Made by a program: the position numbers and the translations under genes. DNA of 64,000 nucleotides. Source: Bog-105 sp965277435. GTDB taxonomy: Bacteria > Acidobacteriota > Terriglobia > Bryobacterales > Bryobacteraceae. Shown here piece by piece: positions 17,645-25,943 of this stretch. The stretch spans positions 1,302,001 through 1,366,000 of the forward strand of contig OZ255821.1 of the NCBI GenBank assembly GCA_965277435.1. The letters are read 5' to 3'. Every line of letters starts with the position of its first letter. The first letter of the stretch is position 1. The notes beneath the pieces were generated by a model. That model saw only the letters and a list, made by a program, of their open reading frames with translations, was not told the origin of the DNA and ran no database searches.

Positions 17645-18052
17645 TTAGCTCTTACCTGGAAAACTGTCACCAAACATTGGCTGTCCGCTCTTGGACTGCT
17701 CTCGTGTCGCCTCGTCTTGAATCACATCCCAGTGTTCGACCAGAACGCCGTCTTTAACGAGCAAGATGTCCGCCGCACTCCAATTCGCCGGCAGCCCGAT
17801 CCCGGAAAATCGCCCGTGAGCAATCACGAAATCTCCCTCGGCCACCATGACTCCCGGCTCGTATTTCAGGTTGGGCGGCAGGCTCTTCGTCAGATTGAAC
17901 AGACCCTCGCGGCCCGGCTCGATGTGAGCGCTGTGCTGGATGTACTCAGGCGACCAATAGCGGTCCGCTGCTACGTAATCACGCCGATTGAACAGCGTCT
18001 CAAAAGCTTCTAGAACAAGCGCTTTATTTTTGGCTGCCTGCGATTCGCTCAT
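17645..18052 (-). CDS. SnoaL/NTF2-like protein
   Basis: A 135-residue single-domain protein of the SnoaL-like polyketide cyclase/NTF2 fold. The ATG at 18052 (MSESQAAKNKALVLEAFETL) is chosen; the longer frame upstream is remnant DoxX sequence. Family features include FNRRDYVAADRYWSPEYIQH, GVMVAEGDFVIAHGRF and a final LLVKDGVLVEHWDVIQDEA. Homologues are often annotated as nuclear transport factor 2-like with unknown substrate. Its 5' region, including the first five codons, is duplicated upstream of the aldo/keto reductase at 21.6 kb. Confidence 0.85.
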   Translation of the reverse strand: MSESQAAKNKALVLEAFETLFNRRDYVAADRYWSPEYIQHSAHIEPGREGLFNLTKSLPPNLKYEPGVMVAEGDFVIAHGRFSGIGLPANWSAADILLVKDGVLVEHWDVIQDEATREQSKSGQPMFGDSFPGKS

Positions 18053-18272
18053 GTATTCCTCTGTTCTTTCCAACTCGATTCTGCCTGAGATTGCGAGCGT
18101 CGCAAACCCCAGATCGAGTCCTATAATCCACTCGATAGTGGCCGCCCCATACCCCTTCCGAGTCATTAGCGATTTGGAATCGAGATGCGCTTCCGCCCAT
18201 AAGCGAACGCATCGACCAACCAGGCGCCAGGCCCGACGAACGACGGGGCCGAAGCGATGGCCACCGACAGCA
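18038..18272. repeat. 235-bp direct repeat, copy 1 (DoxX 3' end plus leader of SnoaL gene)
   Basis: Aligns without gaps to 21577-21811 with about 88-90 percent identity by eye. It spans the 3' part of a DoxX gene, the intergenic leader and the first five codons of the SnoaL-like gene. Confidence 0.9.
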
Positions 18273-18273
18273 G
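18166..18273 (-). pseudogene. DoxX C-terminal remnant
   Basis: The minus strand encodes 35 residues (VGPGAWLVDAFAYGRKRISI then PNR and stop) that match the C-terminus of the intact DoxX at 21705-22031. It directly abuts the TAA of the epoxide-hydrolase-like gene, so the remainder of DoxX was lost or replaced. Confidence 0.8.
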
Positions 18274-19392
18274 TTAGGCGGGATTTATAGCAAACAGGAA
18301 CTTCACGAGCTGGGCACTGACCTCGGCAGAGGCTTCGTGTTGCAACCAGTGGCCGACATTCTCAAGTTCAAGGTTTCCGACAAGACCGGGAAGGCCGTGT
18401 CGGAGTTTCTGGACAGAGGGATAGAGCGTCTCTAAGCCATCTGCCTTCCCCGCAATGTAAAAGGAAGGTTGGGTAATCTTCGCGCTTTTCCACGCGCCCG
18501 ATAAAGAGAAATAAGGTTCAGCCGCGCGGTAGTAGTTCAGGCCGCCATGAAAGCCGGTGCGCTGAAACTCAGTTACGTTATGAGCAACGTAATCTGTTTC
18601 AGCCCATGACGGCAGAGGCCCTGGAGCGGGACGATGAAGGCTTCGAGCGGGATCCATGGGGTTCCAACGTGTGTCGGCTGGAGCGGAACCTGATGCCCAA
18701 TACAGAACCCCTGGAATGGTAACTGCGGCATCTGCCCAAATTTGGTCGGCATCCGGTCGGATCTGTTCGAACATGTAGAAATCGTTTTCATGACCCGATT
18801 TCCTCATGCGCTCGAAAACGCTGACATCTCCCCGCGGAACGTACGGAACGCTCAGGCAGAACACCGCTTTAAATCGATCAGGACGCATCAGCGCAGCGTT
18901 CCACGCATGAGTTGCACCCCAGTCATGGCCTACGATAACAGCGCTGGAGACACTCAGCGCATCGAGCAGACCAACTAGGTCACCGGCCGTATGCAGCGGG
19001 GTGTACAAGCTGGCGTCCGCCGGAGCTGAACTGCGCCCATAGCCGCGCATATCTGGAGCAATTGCCCGATATCCGGCTGAGTCGACGGCTTTCATCTGTC
19101 GGCGCCACGTATAAGAGGTATCCGGAAACCCGTGACAGAACAAAACCGCAGGCCCTTCGCCTTGCTCAGTCACATGCAAGGAGACGCCATTCGTAGCGAT
19201 CTCGTACTCTTTGAGAACGCGCTCGGCGGTCGATCCGAGACTTCCCGCTCCGGTCGCTTGATCCGGCAGCAGGCTTGCACCAACACCAGTTCCACCCGCG
19301 ATGACAGTGCGGGACGAGATACCTGGCTCTGCAAGCGCATGCTTCTCACTTGCCGTTGAAGGTCGTTTGGCATCGCTCCTCGTATTACCCAA
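18274..19392 (-). CDS. Epoxide hydrolase-like alpha/beta hydrolase
   Basis: A 372-residue protein with an N-terminal extension (about 60 residues) before a typical epoxide hydrolase domain. Motifs: CHGFPDTSYTWRRQM (HGxP oxyanion region), nucleophile elbow VGHDWGATHAW (Asp nucleophile), and the terminal NVGHWLQHEAS (catalytic His). The start is TTG at 19392, immediately after the TAA of the upstream paralogue, with AAAGGA in the upstream coding end serving as ribosome site. The extension contains SSRTVIAGGTGVGASLLP, which may be a degraded export signal. Its stop codon abuts the DoxX remnant. Confidence 0.85.
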   Translation of the reverse strand: MGNTRSDAKRPSTASEKHALAEPGISSRTVIAGGTGVGASLLPDQATGAGSLGSTAERVLKEYEIATNGVSLHVTEQGEGPAVLFCHGFPDTSYTWRRQMKAVDSAGYRAIAPDMRGYGRSSAPADASLYTPLHTAGDLVGLLDALSVSSAVIVGHDWGATHAWNAALMRPDRFKAVFCLSVPYVPRGDVSVFERMRKSGHENDFYMFEQIRPDADQIWADAAVTIPGVLYWASGSAPADTRWNPMDPARSLHRPAPGPLPSWAETDYVAHNVTEFQRTGFHGGLNYYRAAEPYFSLSGAWKSAKITQPSFYIAGKADGLETLYPSVQKLRHGLPGLVGNLELENVGHWLQHEASAEVSAQLVKFLFAINPA

Positions 19393-20532
19393 TTACAGTC
19401 CTTTCGTTTTTAGCCACGAACGCATGGCTTGGAAGAGTTCGATTTTGCGCTCAAGCGGCAGCCAATGGGCTCCCTGCAGGTTCGTCACGGAAAGATTAGG
19501 GCAAGTCTGGCGCATGGGCTCTCCGAGGCGGCTGCGGGTGATATCGCAGATCCCATCCCAGTCGCCGTTGATGAACAGAACAGGTTGGTGTAGGCGGCCC
19601 CTTACGGGCGCGGTGTGAGCGTAAGCCGCGTTGGCCGTGTCGTTCAGGTACCAAGAATTGCCCGGGCGGAAACCGGTAACGCGGAATGCTTCGACCAGGG
19701 CGTCAAAGTCGGCGGGTGGCCAGAGCGCAGGATCCGGCGGCATCGCCAGGGCGCGATGCGCGGAACCGAACCAACCTCCACTGCGAGTGATGAGGGCAGA
19801 CCTGTAGACCTTGCCTACGGACTCTGAATTACCACTCCGATAGATCATTGAAAGAGTGGCCGGGATCTCAGCATTGAAGTCGGTGACCGATTGTTCGAAG
19901 TGAGTCAGGTAGAGGCGGTAATAGTCCCACTGTCCGTCCGGATATTGGTCGGCGGGGTAAAGCTTTCGGTCGATCAGCGGCAGAAGATTGGGAAGCGCGA
20001 AGGCGTCCGGTGAATAAGGGACGGAGACCAGCACTACGCCGCGGCTACGCTTCGCATGATGCGCGGCCAGCGACCCGATTACCGGGCTTCCCAAGTCGTG
20101 GCCGACCCAAATTGCCGGATGCGCCATTAAATGGTCGTGAAGTTCAACCATATCCTGCACGATCTCGCGTAGAGCATAGGCTTCGGGGGCGGTCGGCGTC
20201 GATGAACCGCCGTATCCGCGCATGTCCGGCGCGACGCAGTGCCAGCCTTCGGATGCGAAGGCTTCAACCTGCGCGCGCCACAGCAGACCGACCTCGGGCC
20301 AGCCATGAACGAAGATCATCAACGGTCCGTCGGCAGGTCCGGCCTCCCAGTAGCGGGTTGTGTGGCGGGGCGAGCTAAAGGTGCGTGCGGTTAGTGCGTG
20401 CTTTCGTAAACCCGCGCCAGCCTGGGACGCTGTATCTCCTTCAGCCATTTGACCAGGCCGCAAACTCGCACCAGCGGTGACTTTTGTCGCTTGTTCGAAG
20501 CTTATTTCAAGATTTCTCTCATTGCTGCTCAT
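19393..20532 (-). CDS. Epoxide hydrolase-like alpha/beta hydrolase
   Basis: A paralogue of the following gene, with HGWPEVGLLWRAQ, nucleophile elbow VGHDLGSPV (Asp), and the His in LQGAHWLPLERK; GNSWYLN and SALITRSGGWFGSAH lie in the cap. ATG at 20532 is preferred over GTG at 20541 because AGGTGA precedes it at a good distance. The stop is directly followed by the start of the next gene, so the two are translationally coupled. The pair probably hydrolyses epoxides or haloalkane-like substrates; the substrate is not deducible. Confidence 0.87.
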   Translation of the reverse strand: MSSNERNLEISFEQATKVTAGASLRPGQMAEGDTASQAGAGLRKHALTARTFSSPRHTTRYWEAGPADGPLMIFVHGWPEVGLLWRAQVEAFASEGWHCVAPDMRGYGGSSTPTAPEAYALREIVQDMVELHDHLMAHPAIWVGHDLGSPVIGSLAAHHAKRSRGVVLVSVPYSPDAFALPNLLPLIDRKLYPADQYPDGQWDYYRLYLTHFEQSVTDFNAEIPATLSMIYRSGNSESVGKVYRSALITRSGGWFGSAHRALAMPPDPALWPPADFDALVEAFRVTGFRPGNSWYLNDTANAAYAHTAPVRGRLHQPVLFINGDWDGICDITRSRLGEPMRQTCPNLSVTNLQGAHWLPLERKIELFQAMRSWLKTKGL

Positions 20533-20667
20533 GCCGCTCACCTGATTTATTTCTTGTGCTGCAGATCGTTAAGCCATTTGTCTCTTCAGACCCAACGCTC
20601 GCCGCGCGGCAGGATGCTTCCTATTTCGGACAGCTCTCGGGAGAGCATCTGGCCTGGTCTCGAATGC

Positions 20668-21558
20668 TTATGAAAATGTCTGCGAAGTGACTTGATCCGG
20701 ATCCCAACCACCACGCTCACCGGTGTTGAGCGCATCGATTGCCTGGACCTCTTCTGATCTAAGTGCGAAATCGAAGACGCCAAAATTCTCCGCAATCCGT
20801 TCCGGGCGTATAGATTTCGGAATCGGAGAATTGCCCAACTCTAGCTGCCAGCGCAGGATGATCTGTGCGGGAGTCCTTCCGTCTTTATTCGAGAGATAAA
20901 CCACCGTCGGAAGTGAGAGAGGGTCGTGCAACTCCTTCGCGTCTTTTGCTTTCGCTCCGTAGCGCTGGACACCGCCAATGGGAGACCATGCCTGTGTGAC
21001 AATCCCATGCTTCTCATGCGTCTTGCGAAGTTCCGATTGATTGAAGAATGGGTGCAGTTCTACCTGATTTACAGCAGGAATATGTTCGGTTTGCTCGATG
21101 AGTGATTCGAGATGCTCAGGGGTGAAGTTGCTCACTCCGATCGCCCGAACGCGGCCGTCCGCGTGAAGCTTCATCATGGCCTTGTAGGAGTCGACCGTCT
21201 TCTCAAACGCGGAAGGCACCGGCCAATGAATCAGATACAAGTCAAGGAAATCCAGCCCTAACTTGCGAAGGCTTGTGTCGAACGCGCGGAGGGTTTGCTC
21301 GTAGCCGTAGTCGCTCATCCAGAGCTTAGTCGTTATGAAGATCTCTTCGCGAGGGATGCCCGAAGAGCGAACGCCTTCTCCAACCTGCTCCTCATTCCTG
21401 TAAGCCGCAGCCGTATCGATAAGCCGGTATCCATCTTCGAGCGACGACCTCACCGCAACTTCTGTTTTTTCCGGCTCGCTAAGAAACACGCCCAGTCCAA
21501 GCGCGGGCATCTCGATTCCATTGTTCAGCTTGTATACCGGGCTAGTAGCTGCTGTCAT
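20668..21558 (-). CDS. Aldo/keto reductase
   Basis: A 296-residue NADPH-dependent reductase of the AKR5/2,5-diketogluconate reductase-like group. It shows GLGVFLSEPEKTEVAV, the catalytic tetrad region DGYRLIDTAAAYRNEEQVG (Asp, Tyr), FITTKLWMSDYG (Lys), and LDLYLIHWPVPS (His), and the C-terminal cofactor segment SPIPKSIRPERIAEN. The ATG at 21558 has GGGAG ahead of it. Its leader contains the duplicated 235-bp repeat, including a vestigial start of the SnoaL gene. Confidence 0.93.
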   Translation of the reverse strand: MTAATSPVYKLNNGIEMPALGLGVFLSEPEKTEVAVRSSLEDGYRLIDTAAAYRNEEQVGEGVRSSGIPREEIFITTKLWMSDYGYEQTLRAFDTSLRKLGLDFLDLYLIHWPVPSAFEKTVDSYKAMMKLHADGRVRAIGVSNFTPEHLESLIEQTEHIPAVNQVELHPFFNQSELRKTHEKHGIVTQAWSPIGGVQRYGAKAKDAKELHDPLSLPTVVYLSNKDGRTPAQIILRWQLELGNSPIPKSIRPERIAENFGVFDFALRSEEVQAIDALNTGERGGWDPDQVTSQTFS

Positions 21559-21576
21559 CGTCTACTCCCTTCTCTT

Positions 21577-21811
21577 CTGCGATTCGCTCATGTATTCCTC
21601 TGATCTTTTCAACTAGATTCTGCCTGATTTTGTGAGCCTCGCAAACCCCGGATCGAGTCCTATGATCCACTCGATGGTGGCCGCCCAATCCCCCTTCCGA
21701 GTCATTAGCGACTTCGAATCGAGATGCGCTTCCGCCCATAAGCGACCGCATCGATCGACCAGGCGCCTGGCCCCACGAACGACAGGGCCAACGCGATGGC
21801 CGACGACAGCA
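21577..21811. repeat. 235-bp direct repeat, copy 2 (DoxX 3' end plus leader)
   Basis: Ungapped match to 18038-18272. In this copy the DoxX gene is intact, but the SnoaL start is reduced to a nine-codon frame (MSESQKRRE, stop) just ahead of the aldo/keto reductase. Confidence 0.9.
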
Positions 21812-22031
21812 CGCAGGGCCAGAATTCTCCCGGCGTCGAGAGCGCGATCCAAAGCTCGAGCAGAGCAACCAGCACGCCTGCGACCGGCGTCCAGAGCCCC
21901 GCAAACAGAAGCGCTCCCGCTCCCGCTGCCGCTATCGTTAGCAGCACATGGGTCGCCTTACCCGGTCCAGTCAAAGACGTACACGAATCGTGAATGAGAA
22001 AGGTCGAGACGGCCAGCCGCAGAATCATCAA
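21705..22031 (-). CDS. DoxX family membrane protein
   Basis: A 108-residue protein with about three or four transmembrane segments: LAVSTFLIHDS, LLTIAAAGAGALLFAGLW, TPVAGVLVALLELWIAL and CVLSSAIALALSFVG. The end GPGAWSIDAVAYGRKRIS is the conserved DoxX tail. Homologues are often linked to thiosulfate:quinone oxidoreductase or to oxidative stress, but function is not established from sequence. Its 3' end and following leader are duplicated at 18.0-18.3 kb. It lies upstream of the aldo/keto reductase. Confidence 0.85.
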   Translation of the reverse strand: MMILRLAVSTFLIHDSCTSLTGPGKATHVLLTIAAAGAGALLFAGLWTPVAGVLVALLELWIALSTPGEFWPCVLSSAIALALSFVGPGAWSIDAVAYGRKRISIRSR

Positions 22032-22161
22032 TCCTTTGCCGGGCCAGCCGTTGGCGAATGTTGAGAATAACCGTTGCAGAACGCTCCCGTTCCGAGCCTA
22101 CGGGAACCACGGCGACAATGAAACACCAAATCGAGTTGATGTTCTCCCTCTTTCGAGTGAT

Positions 22162-22827
22162 TTACAACTCGATAATGCCTCGCTTTATTCCGATCATGGC
22201 AGCGTGCGTGCGGTCGTTGGCATGCAGTTTCATCAGAATGTTTTTGACCCGGCTTTTCACCGTCTCTTCCGTTATTGAAAGCTGAGCGGCGATTTCTTTA
22301 TTCGCATTGCCGGCCGCGATGAGCCGGAGCACATCCATCTCGCGCGGCGTCAAATCTTCCTCACCCGAGTGGTCCGCAAGCTCTACAGCTACCGAAGGCG
22401 ATAATGTTTTGTGCCCAGCATGCACAGCACGGATGGTCGCCAGCAATTCCTTGTGCAAAAGGTCCTTCAACAAGTACGCTCGTGCTCCGGCCTTAAGAGC
22501 CCGCACTGCCTGAACGTCGCCGGAGTAAGTTGTCAAAACGATGATGCGCGCAGCGGGCTTCTCTTCGCGAATCGCTATGATCGCGTCGATACCGCTTGTT
22601 TCCGGCATCTGCAGATCCATCAGTGTGATGTCTGGAGAATGCTGCCGGAACTGTTCAATCCCTTCACGCCCGTTCGACGCCTGCGCGACCAATTCCATAT
22701 CTGGCTGACCGCCAATAAGCGCAGCAATACCCTCCCGCAGAAGGGGATGATCGTCGACCACGAGAATGCGAATCGCTCGCTGATCTGGACTGGAACGAAC
22801 GCTCATAGTCGAATCCAAGCTCCTCAC
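22162..22827 (-). CDS. NarL/FixJ-type response regulator
   Basis: A 221-residue regulator. The N-terminal receiver has the acidic pair in ILVVDDHPLLREG, the phosphoacceptor Asp in DITLMDLQMPE, the Thr in IIVLTTYSGD and Lys in AYLLKDLL. The C-terminal LuxR-type helix-turn-helix reads LTPREMDVLRLIAAGNANKE and LSITEETVKSRVKNILMKL. The first start, GTG at 22827, overlaps the kinase stop by four bases (GTGA); an ATG seven codons in is also possible. Together with the kinase it forms one two-component system. Confidence 0.95.
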   Translation of the reverse strand: MRSLDSTMSVRSSPDQRAIRILVVDDHPLLREGIAALIGGQPDMELVAQASNGREGIEQFRQHSPDITLMDLQMPETSGIDAIIAIREEKPAARIIVLTTYSGDVQAVRALKAGARAYLLKDLLHKELLATIRAVHAGHKTLSPSVAVELADHSGEEDLTPREMDVLRLIAAGNANKEIAAQLSITEETVKSRVKNILMKLHANDRTHAAMIGIKRGIIEL

Positions 22828-25800
22828 TCCTCTCTGTTCCTTTTGCCGGACGCGCTCGAACTTCCTCGTTCCCCCGATTTTCTGTAAGCATTGGATGCCC
22901 TGTAAGCTATAGCCGCCGGCACCGTCACCTCAATTTCAGTGCCCCGGCCGAGTTCGCTCCATAATTCGAGCTGTCCACCAATACTGCCAGCGCGCTCTCT
23001 CATGCCCGTGAGACCCCAGTGTCCCTCACGCCCGCGCGCCGTCAGAACGTTTGGATCCATGCCGATCCCATCGTCTCGCACGCGCAGTCGCAGCATTCGC
23101 CCGTCATACCGTAGGTCCACCTCTATTCGATTCGCTTTTGCGTGCCGGAATGCATTCCCCACCGCCTCGCGCCCAATGCGGTAAAGATCATCTCGCAGCG
23201 TGGGATGCACCGGACGCGGCGTGCCTTCTACTAGCACTCGGAACATAGCCGGCGCCCTTCCCGCTTCGGCATTTACATGCTCGGCCCCGAATTCTTCGCC
23301 TAGCGCCGTAAGAGTCTCGACCACATCATCGCTGCCCGGCCGGTCGCTTCGCAATTCCTGCACCGCATTGCGCCCTTCGGTGATCGCCGCCGCGGCACGA
23401 TCAATCGCAATCTCGAGTGCTTCGCTCGCTTCCACGGGCCGTTCCGGAAGCATGTTTCGAACGGCTTGAAAGCGCAGCATCAGCCCGTGAAAGCTCTGCA
23501 GTAAAGTATCGTGCAACTCCCGGGCGATCCGAGTCCGCTCATTCACCCGCTCGTCCAGACGCACGTTATACTGCTGCGCGATCTGCTTGAGTCGCCACCA
23601 GTAAGCGGCCGCCAGCAGCAAAGCGAGTGCCGTCACAACGCCCACCCGGAACCAGGTCGTTTCATAAATATAGGGTTGCTGTGTGACCCGGTACACGATC
23701 CCCGCCCGATCCCAAACCCCGTCCCCATTGCACGCCCGTACGTGGAACGAATGAGTGCCTGCGGGAATGTTCGTGTACACCGCGGTGAGCAGGTTGTCCG
23801 CATCGAGCCAGACTGGATCGATGCCCTCCATGCGGTACTGAAACCTGATCTTTTCCGGCGAACTCAGAGAGATGGAATCGAAATGAAGTTCCGTGTGATG
23901 CGTACCCGGCGGCAGGATCAGCTCGCGTCCGGCGATTTGGCTGGTGCGTCCCAGCGTCACCGCGTCTACGAAAATCAGCGGTTTGTCAACGCTGGTCTTC
24001 ATGCGCGCGAGATCGAGCTCTGCTAATCCGTTTACTGTCGCAACCCACAGCTTGTTATCCCGGGTGATCGCCATGCTGGGTGCGCCCACGCTGCACTGGG
24101 TTGAGCGCATCCCATCCGCTAGCCCGAACGCAGCGTAGTTCAGCGGCGAATCGCGCTCCTGGTCCGTCCGTTCTAATGCCGGCGTCGGAAACTTGAAAAG
24201 CCCGTTCCCGCCGCTAAACCACAGCTCCTGGCGAAAAGCAAACATACTGAACAAATCGAGTTCCTGATCCACGTTAACCAGCCGCTTTGCCTCAATGCGG
24301 TCGACCCCTTTGGGCGCTGCCACCGCATAAAGTCCGCCCGACAGATCTTCTCCAAAACTCATCACGCGCGGATCGAAGATGGTCCTCGCTGACGGAACTG
24401 GCACAAAACGGTTCTCCGTCATACGATCTATTCCGCGGCTCGTTCCGGCCCAGATATCGCCGCGGCCGTCCTGGTGAACAGCCAGTACCCGATTGCTGGA
24501 GAGACCGTCCGCGATCGTGTAGTTACGAAAGCGTCCGTTCAACATATGGCTGAGCCCGCCCTCGCCTGCAATCCACAATGAACCGTCTCGCGCGACCTGA
24601 ATCCCCCGCACGACGTCGCCCGGCAGCCCCTCCGCTTTCGAAAACTGGGTAAAATGACCATCCGAAAAGCGGTACAAGCCCCCACCCCACGTGCCCACCC
24701 AGAGATCGTTCTTCTGATCCTCCGCCAAGGCCCAGACACAAGAGTTCGAAAGACCGTCTTTTTCCGCGTAGGTGTGAAAACGATGCCGGTCGAACATCGA
24801 AAGCCCCCCGCAGTTGTTGCCGATCCACAGGCTTCCATCCCGCCTCGACAGGACCGTCATAGGTATATTGCCGGGCAGTCCATCGTCTTGTGTAAACATT
24901 CGGACCACCCGGTCCTTGAAGCGAATCAGGCCCTCTCCATTAGTCCCGGCCCAAAGATCGCCATCCCGATCGCTGTAAATCTCCCTGACTGAAACTCGCA
25001 GCAGCGGTTCCGGTGTAGCCGTCGAGACTCGAAACAGACCGCTCGAAAACTGCACCCACATGGTGCCCTGCTGATCTTCATAGGCTTCCTCCGCCCTCTG
25101 CCCGAGATGGCCCGCAATACCGTAACCGGGAAACCGTTCGAGCCGGTCGCCTTCACGTCGCGCCAGACCCGCTTGCGTGCAGAACCACGTTGCTCCTTTA
25201 TGATCCTGAAACACGTGCAAATATTCGTCTCTGCGAATACTCAGTTGGCTGGCCACCGCTGCCTGCTCCACGATGTGCGTTCCATCCCACTCCACAAACC
25301 TTTGTTGCGTCACAATCAGCAAATGACCGTCCGGCGTTCCCTCGATTCGATTAATGACCTCACCCGGCAGAACAGCAGCGAAGCGCCCATTCTTGAAACG
25401 ATAAAGTCCTCCGCTGGTTCCCACCCACAACGAGCCGTCTCGGGTAAAGCGAAGACAGCTGATTTCGTCACTTGAGCCCGCGCCAGGATGATAGAAGACC
25501 GAAAGAGACCGATCAAAAAAGTCCAGCGCGGGACGGGCTATTCGTGCCAGACCGGCCCCGGTTCCCACCCACAAATCACCATCCGGCCCTTCGGCAAGCG
25601 CTCGCACGATCCCTTGCGGCGCCGGCTGTGGCGCGCGAAAGTAAATCAGAGTAAATTGTCTCCCGTTAAATCGAGCCAGACCCGCGTCGGTGCCGATCCA
25701 GAGAAAGCCATTGCGCGTCTGAACGATGGCATTCACTACGTTCGACGGCAGTCCGTTCTCGACCGTAAAGTCGTTGCGAATAAATTCGCTTGTGGGCGCA

Positions 25801-25889
25801 CTCGGATCGAGCGCCAGTCCGCAACCGGCGACCACCGTAAACAGAGCCATCCAACGAGTCACCGTCACCTTGAGCCGGGGCCTGTCCAT
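22824..25889 (-). CDS. Propeller-type sensor histidine kinase
   Basis: A 1021-residue hybrid-like sensor. After a signal segment come about 13 two-component propeller repeats (units such as SLWVGTSGGLYRFKNGRF and DLWVGTWGGGLYRF), forming two periplasmic beta-propellers, then a Y_Y_Y domain (SSPEKIRFQYRMEGIDPVW), one membrane helix (VGVVTALALLLAAAYWW), and a HisKA_3 domain with RELHDTLLQSFHGLMLRFQ carrying the phosphorylated His, followed by an ATPase domain with RVRDDGIGMD and GHWGLTGMRERA. This layout usually senses extracellular polysaccharide fragments. It diverges from the S9 peptidase by only 54 bases, so the two could share a control region. Confidence 0.93.
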   Translation of the reverse strand: MDRPRLKVTVTRWMALFTVVAGCGLALDPSAPTSEFIRNDFTVENGLPSNVVNAIVQTRNGFLWIGTDAGLARFNGRQFTLIYFRAPQPAPQGIVRALAEGPDGDLWVGTGAGLARIARPALDFFDRSLSVFYHPGAGSSDEISCLRFTRDGSLWVGTSGGLYRFKNGRFAAVLPGEVINRIEGTPDGHLLIVTQQRFVEWDGTHIVEQAAVASQLSIRRDEYLHVFQDHKGATWFCTQAGLARREGDRLERFPGYGIAGHLGQRAEEAYEDQQGTMWVQFSSGLFRVSTATPEPLLRVSVREIYSDRDGDLWAGTNGEGLIRFKDRVVRMFTQDDGLPGNIPMTVLSRRDGSLWIGNNCGGLSMFDRHRFHTYAEKDGLSNSCVWALAEDQKNDLWVGTWGGGLYRFSDGHFTQFSKAEGLPGDVVRGIQVARDGSLWIAGEGGLSHMLNGRFRNYTIADGLSSNRVLAVHQDGRGDIWAGTSRGIDRMTENRFVPVPSARTIFDPRVMSFGEDLSGGLYAVAAPKGVDRIEAKRLVNVDQELDLFSMFAFRQELWFSGGNGLFKFPTPALERTDQERDSPLNYAAFGLADGMRSTQCSVGAPSMAITRDNKLWVATVNGLAELDLARMKTSVDKPLIFVDAVTLGRTSQIAGRELILPPGTHHTELHFDSISLSSPEKIRFQYRMEGIDPVWLDADNLLTAVYTNIPAGTHSFHVRACNGDGVWDRAGIVYRVTQQPYIYETTWFRVGVVTALALLLAAAYWWRLKQIAQQYNVRLDERVNERTRIARELHDTLLQSFHGLMLRFQAVRNMLPERPVEASEALEIAIDRAAAAITEGRNAVQELRSDRPGSDDVVETLTALGEEFGAEHVNAEAGRAPAMFRVLVEGTPRPVHPTLRDDLYRIGREAVGNAFRHAKANRIEVDLRYDGRMLRLRVRDDGIGMDPNVLTARGREGHWGLTGMRERAGSIGGQLELWSELGRGTEIEVTVPAAIAYRASNAYRKSGERGSSSASGKRNREE

Positions 25890-25943
25890 CAGATCTAAGT
25901 ATCAGAGACAACCCGCCGTGTTTCCGCATGCAATCATCACAGA

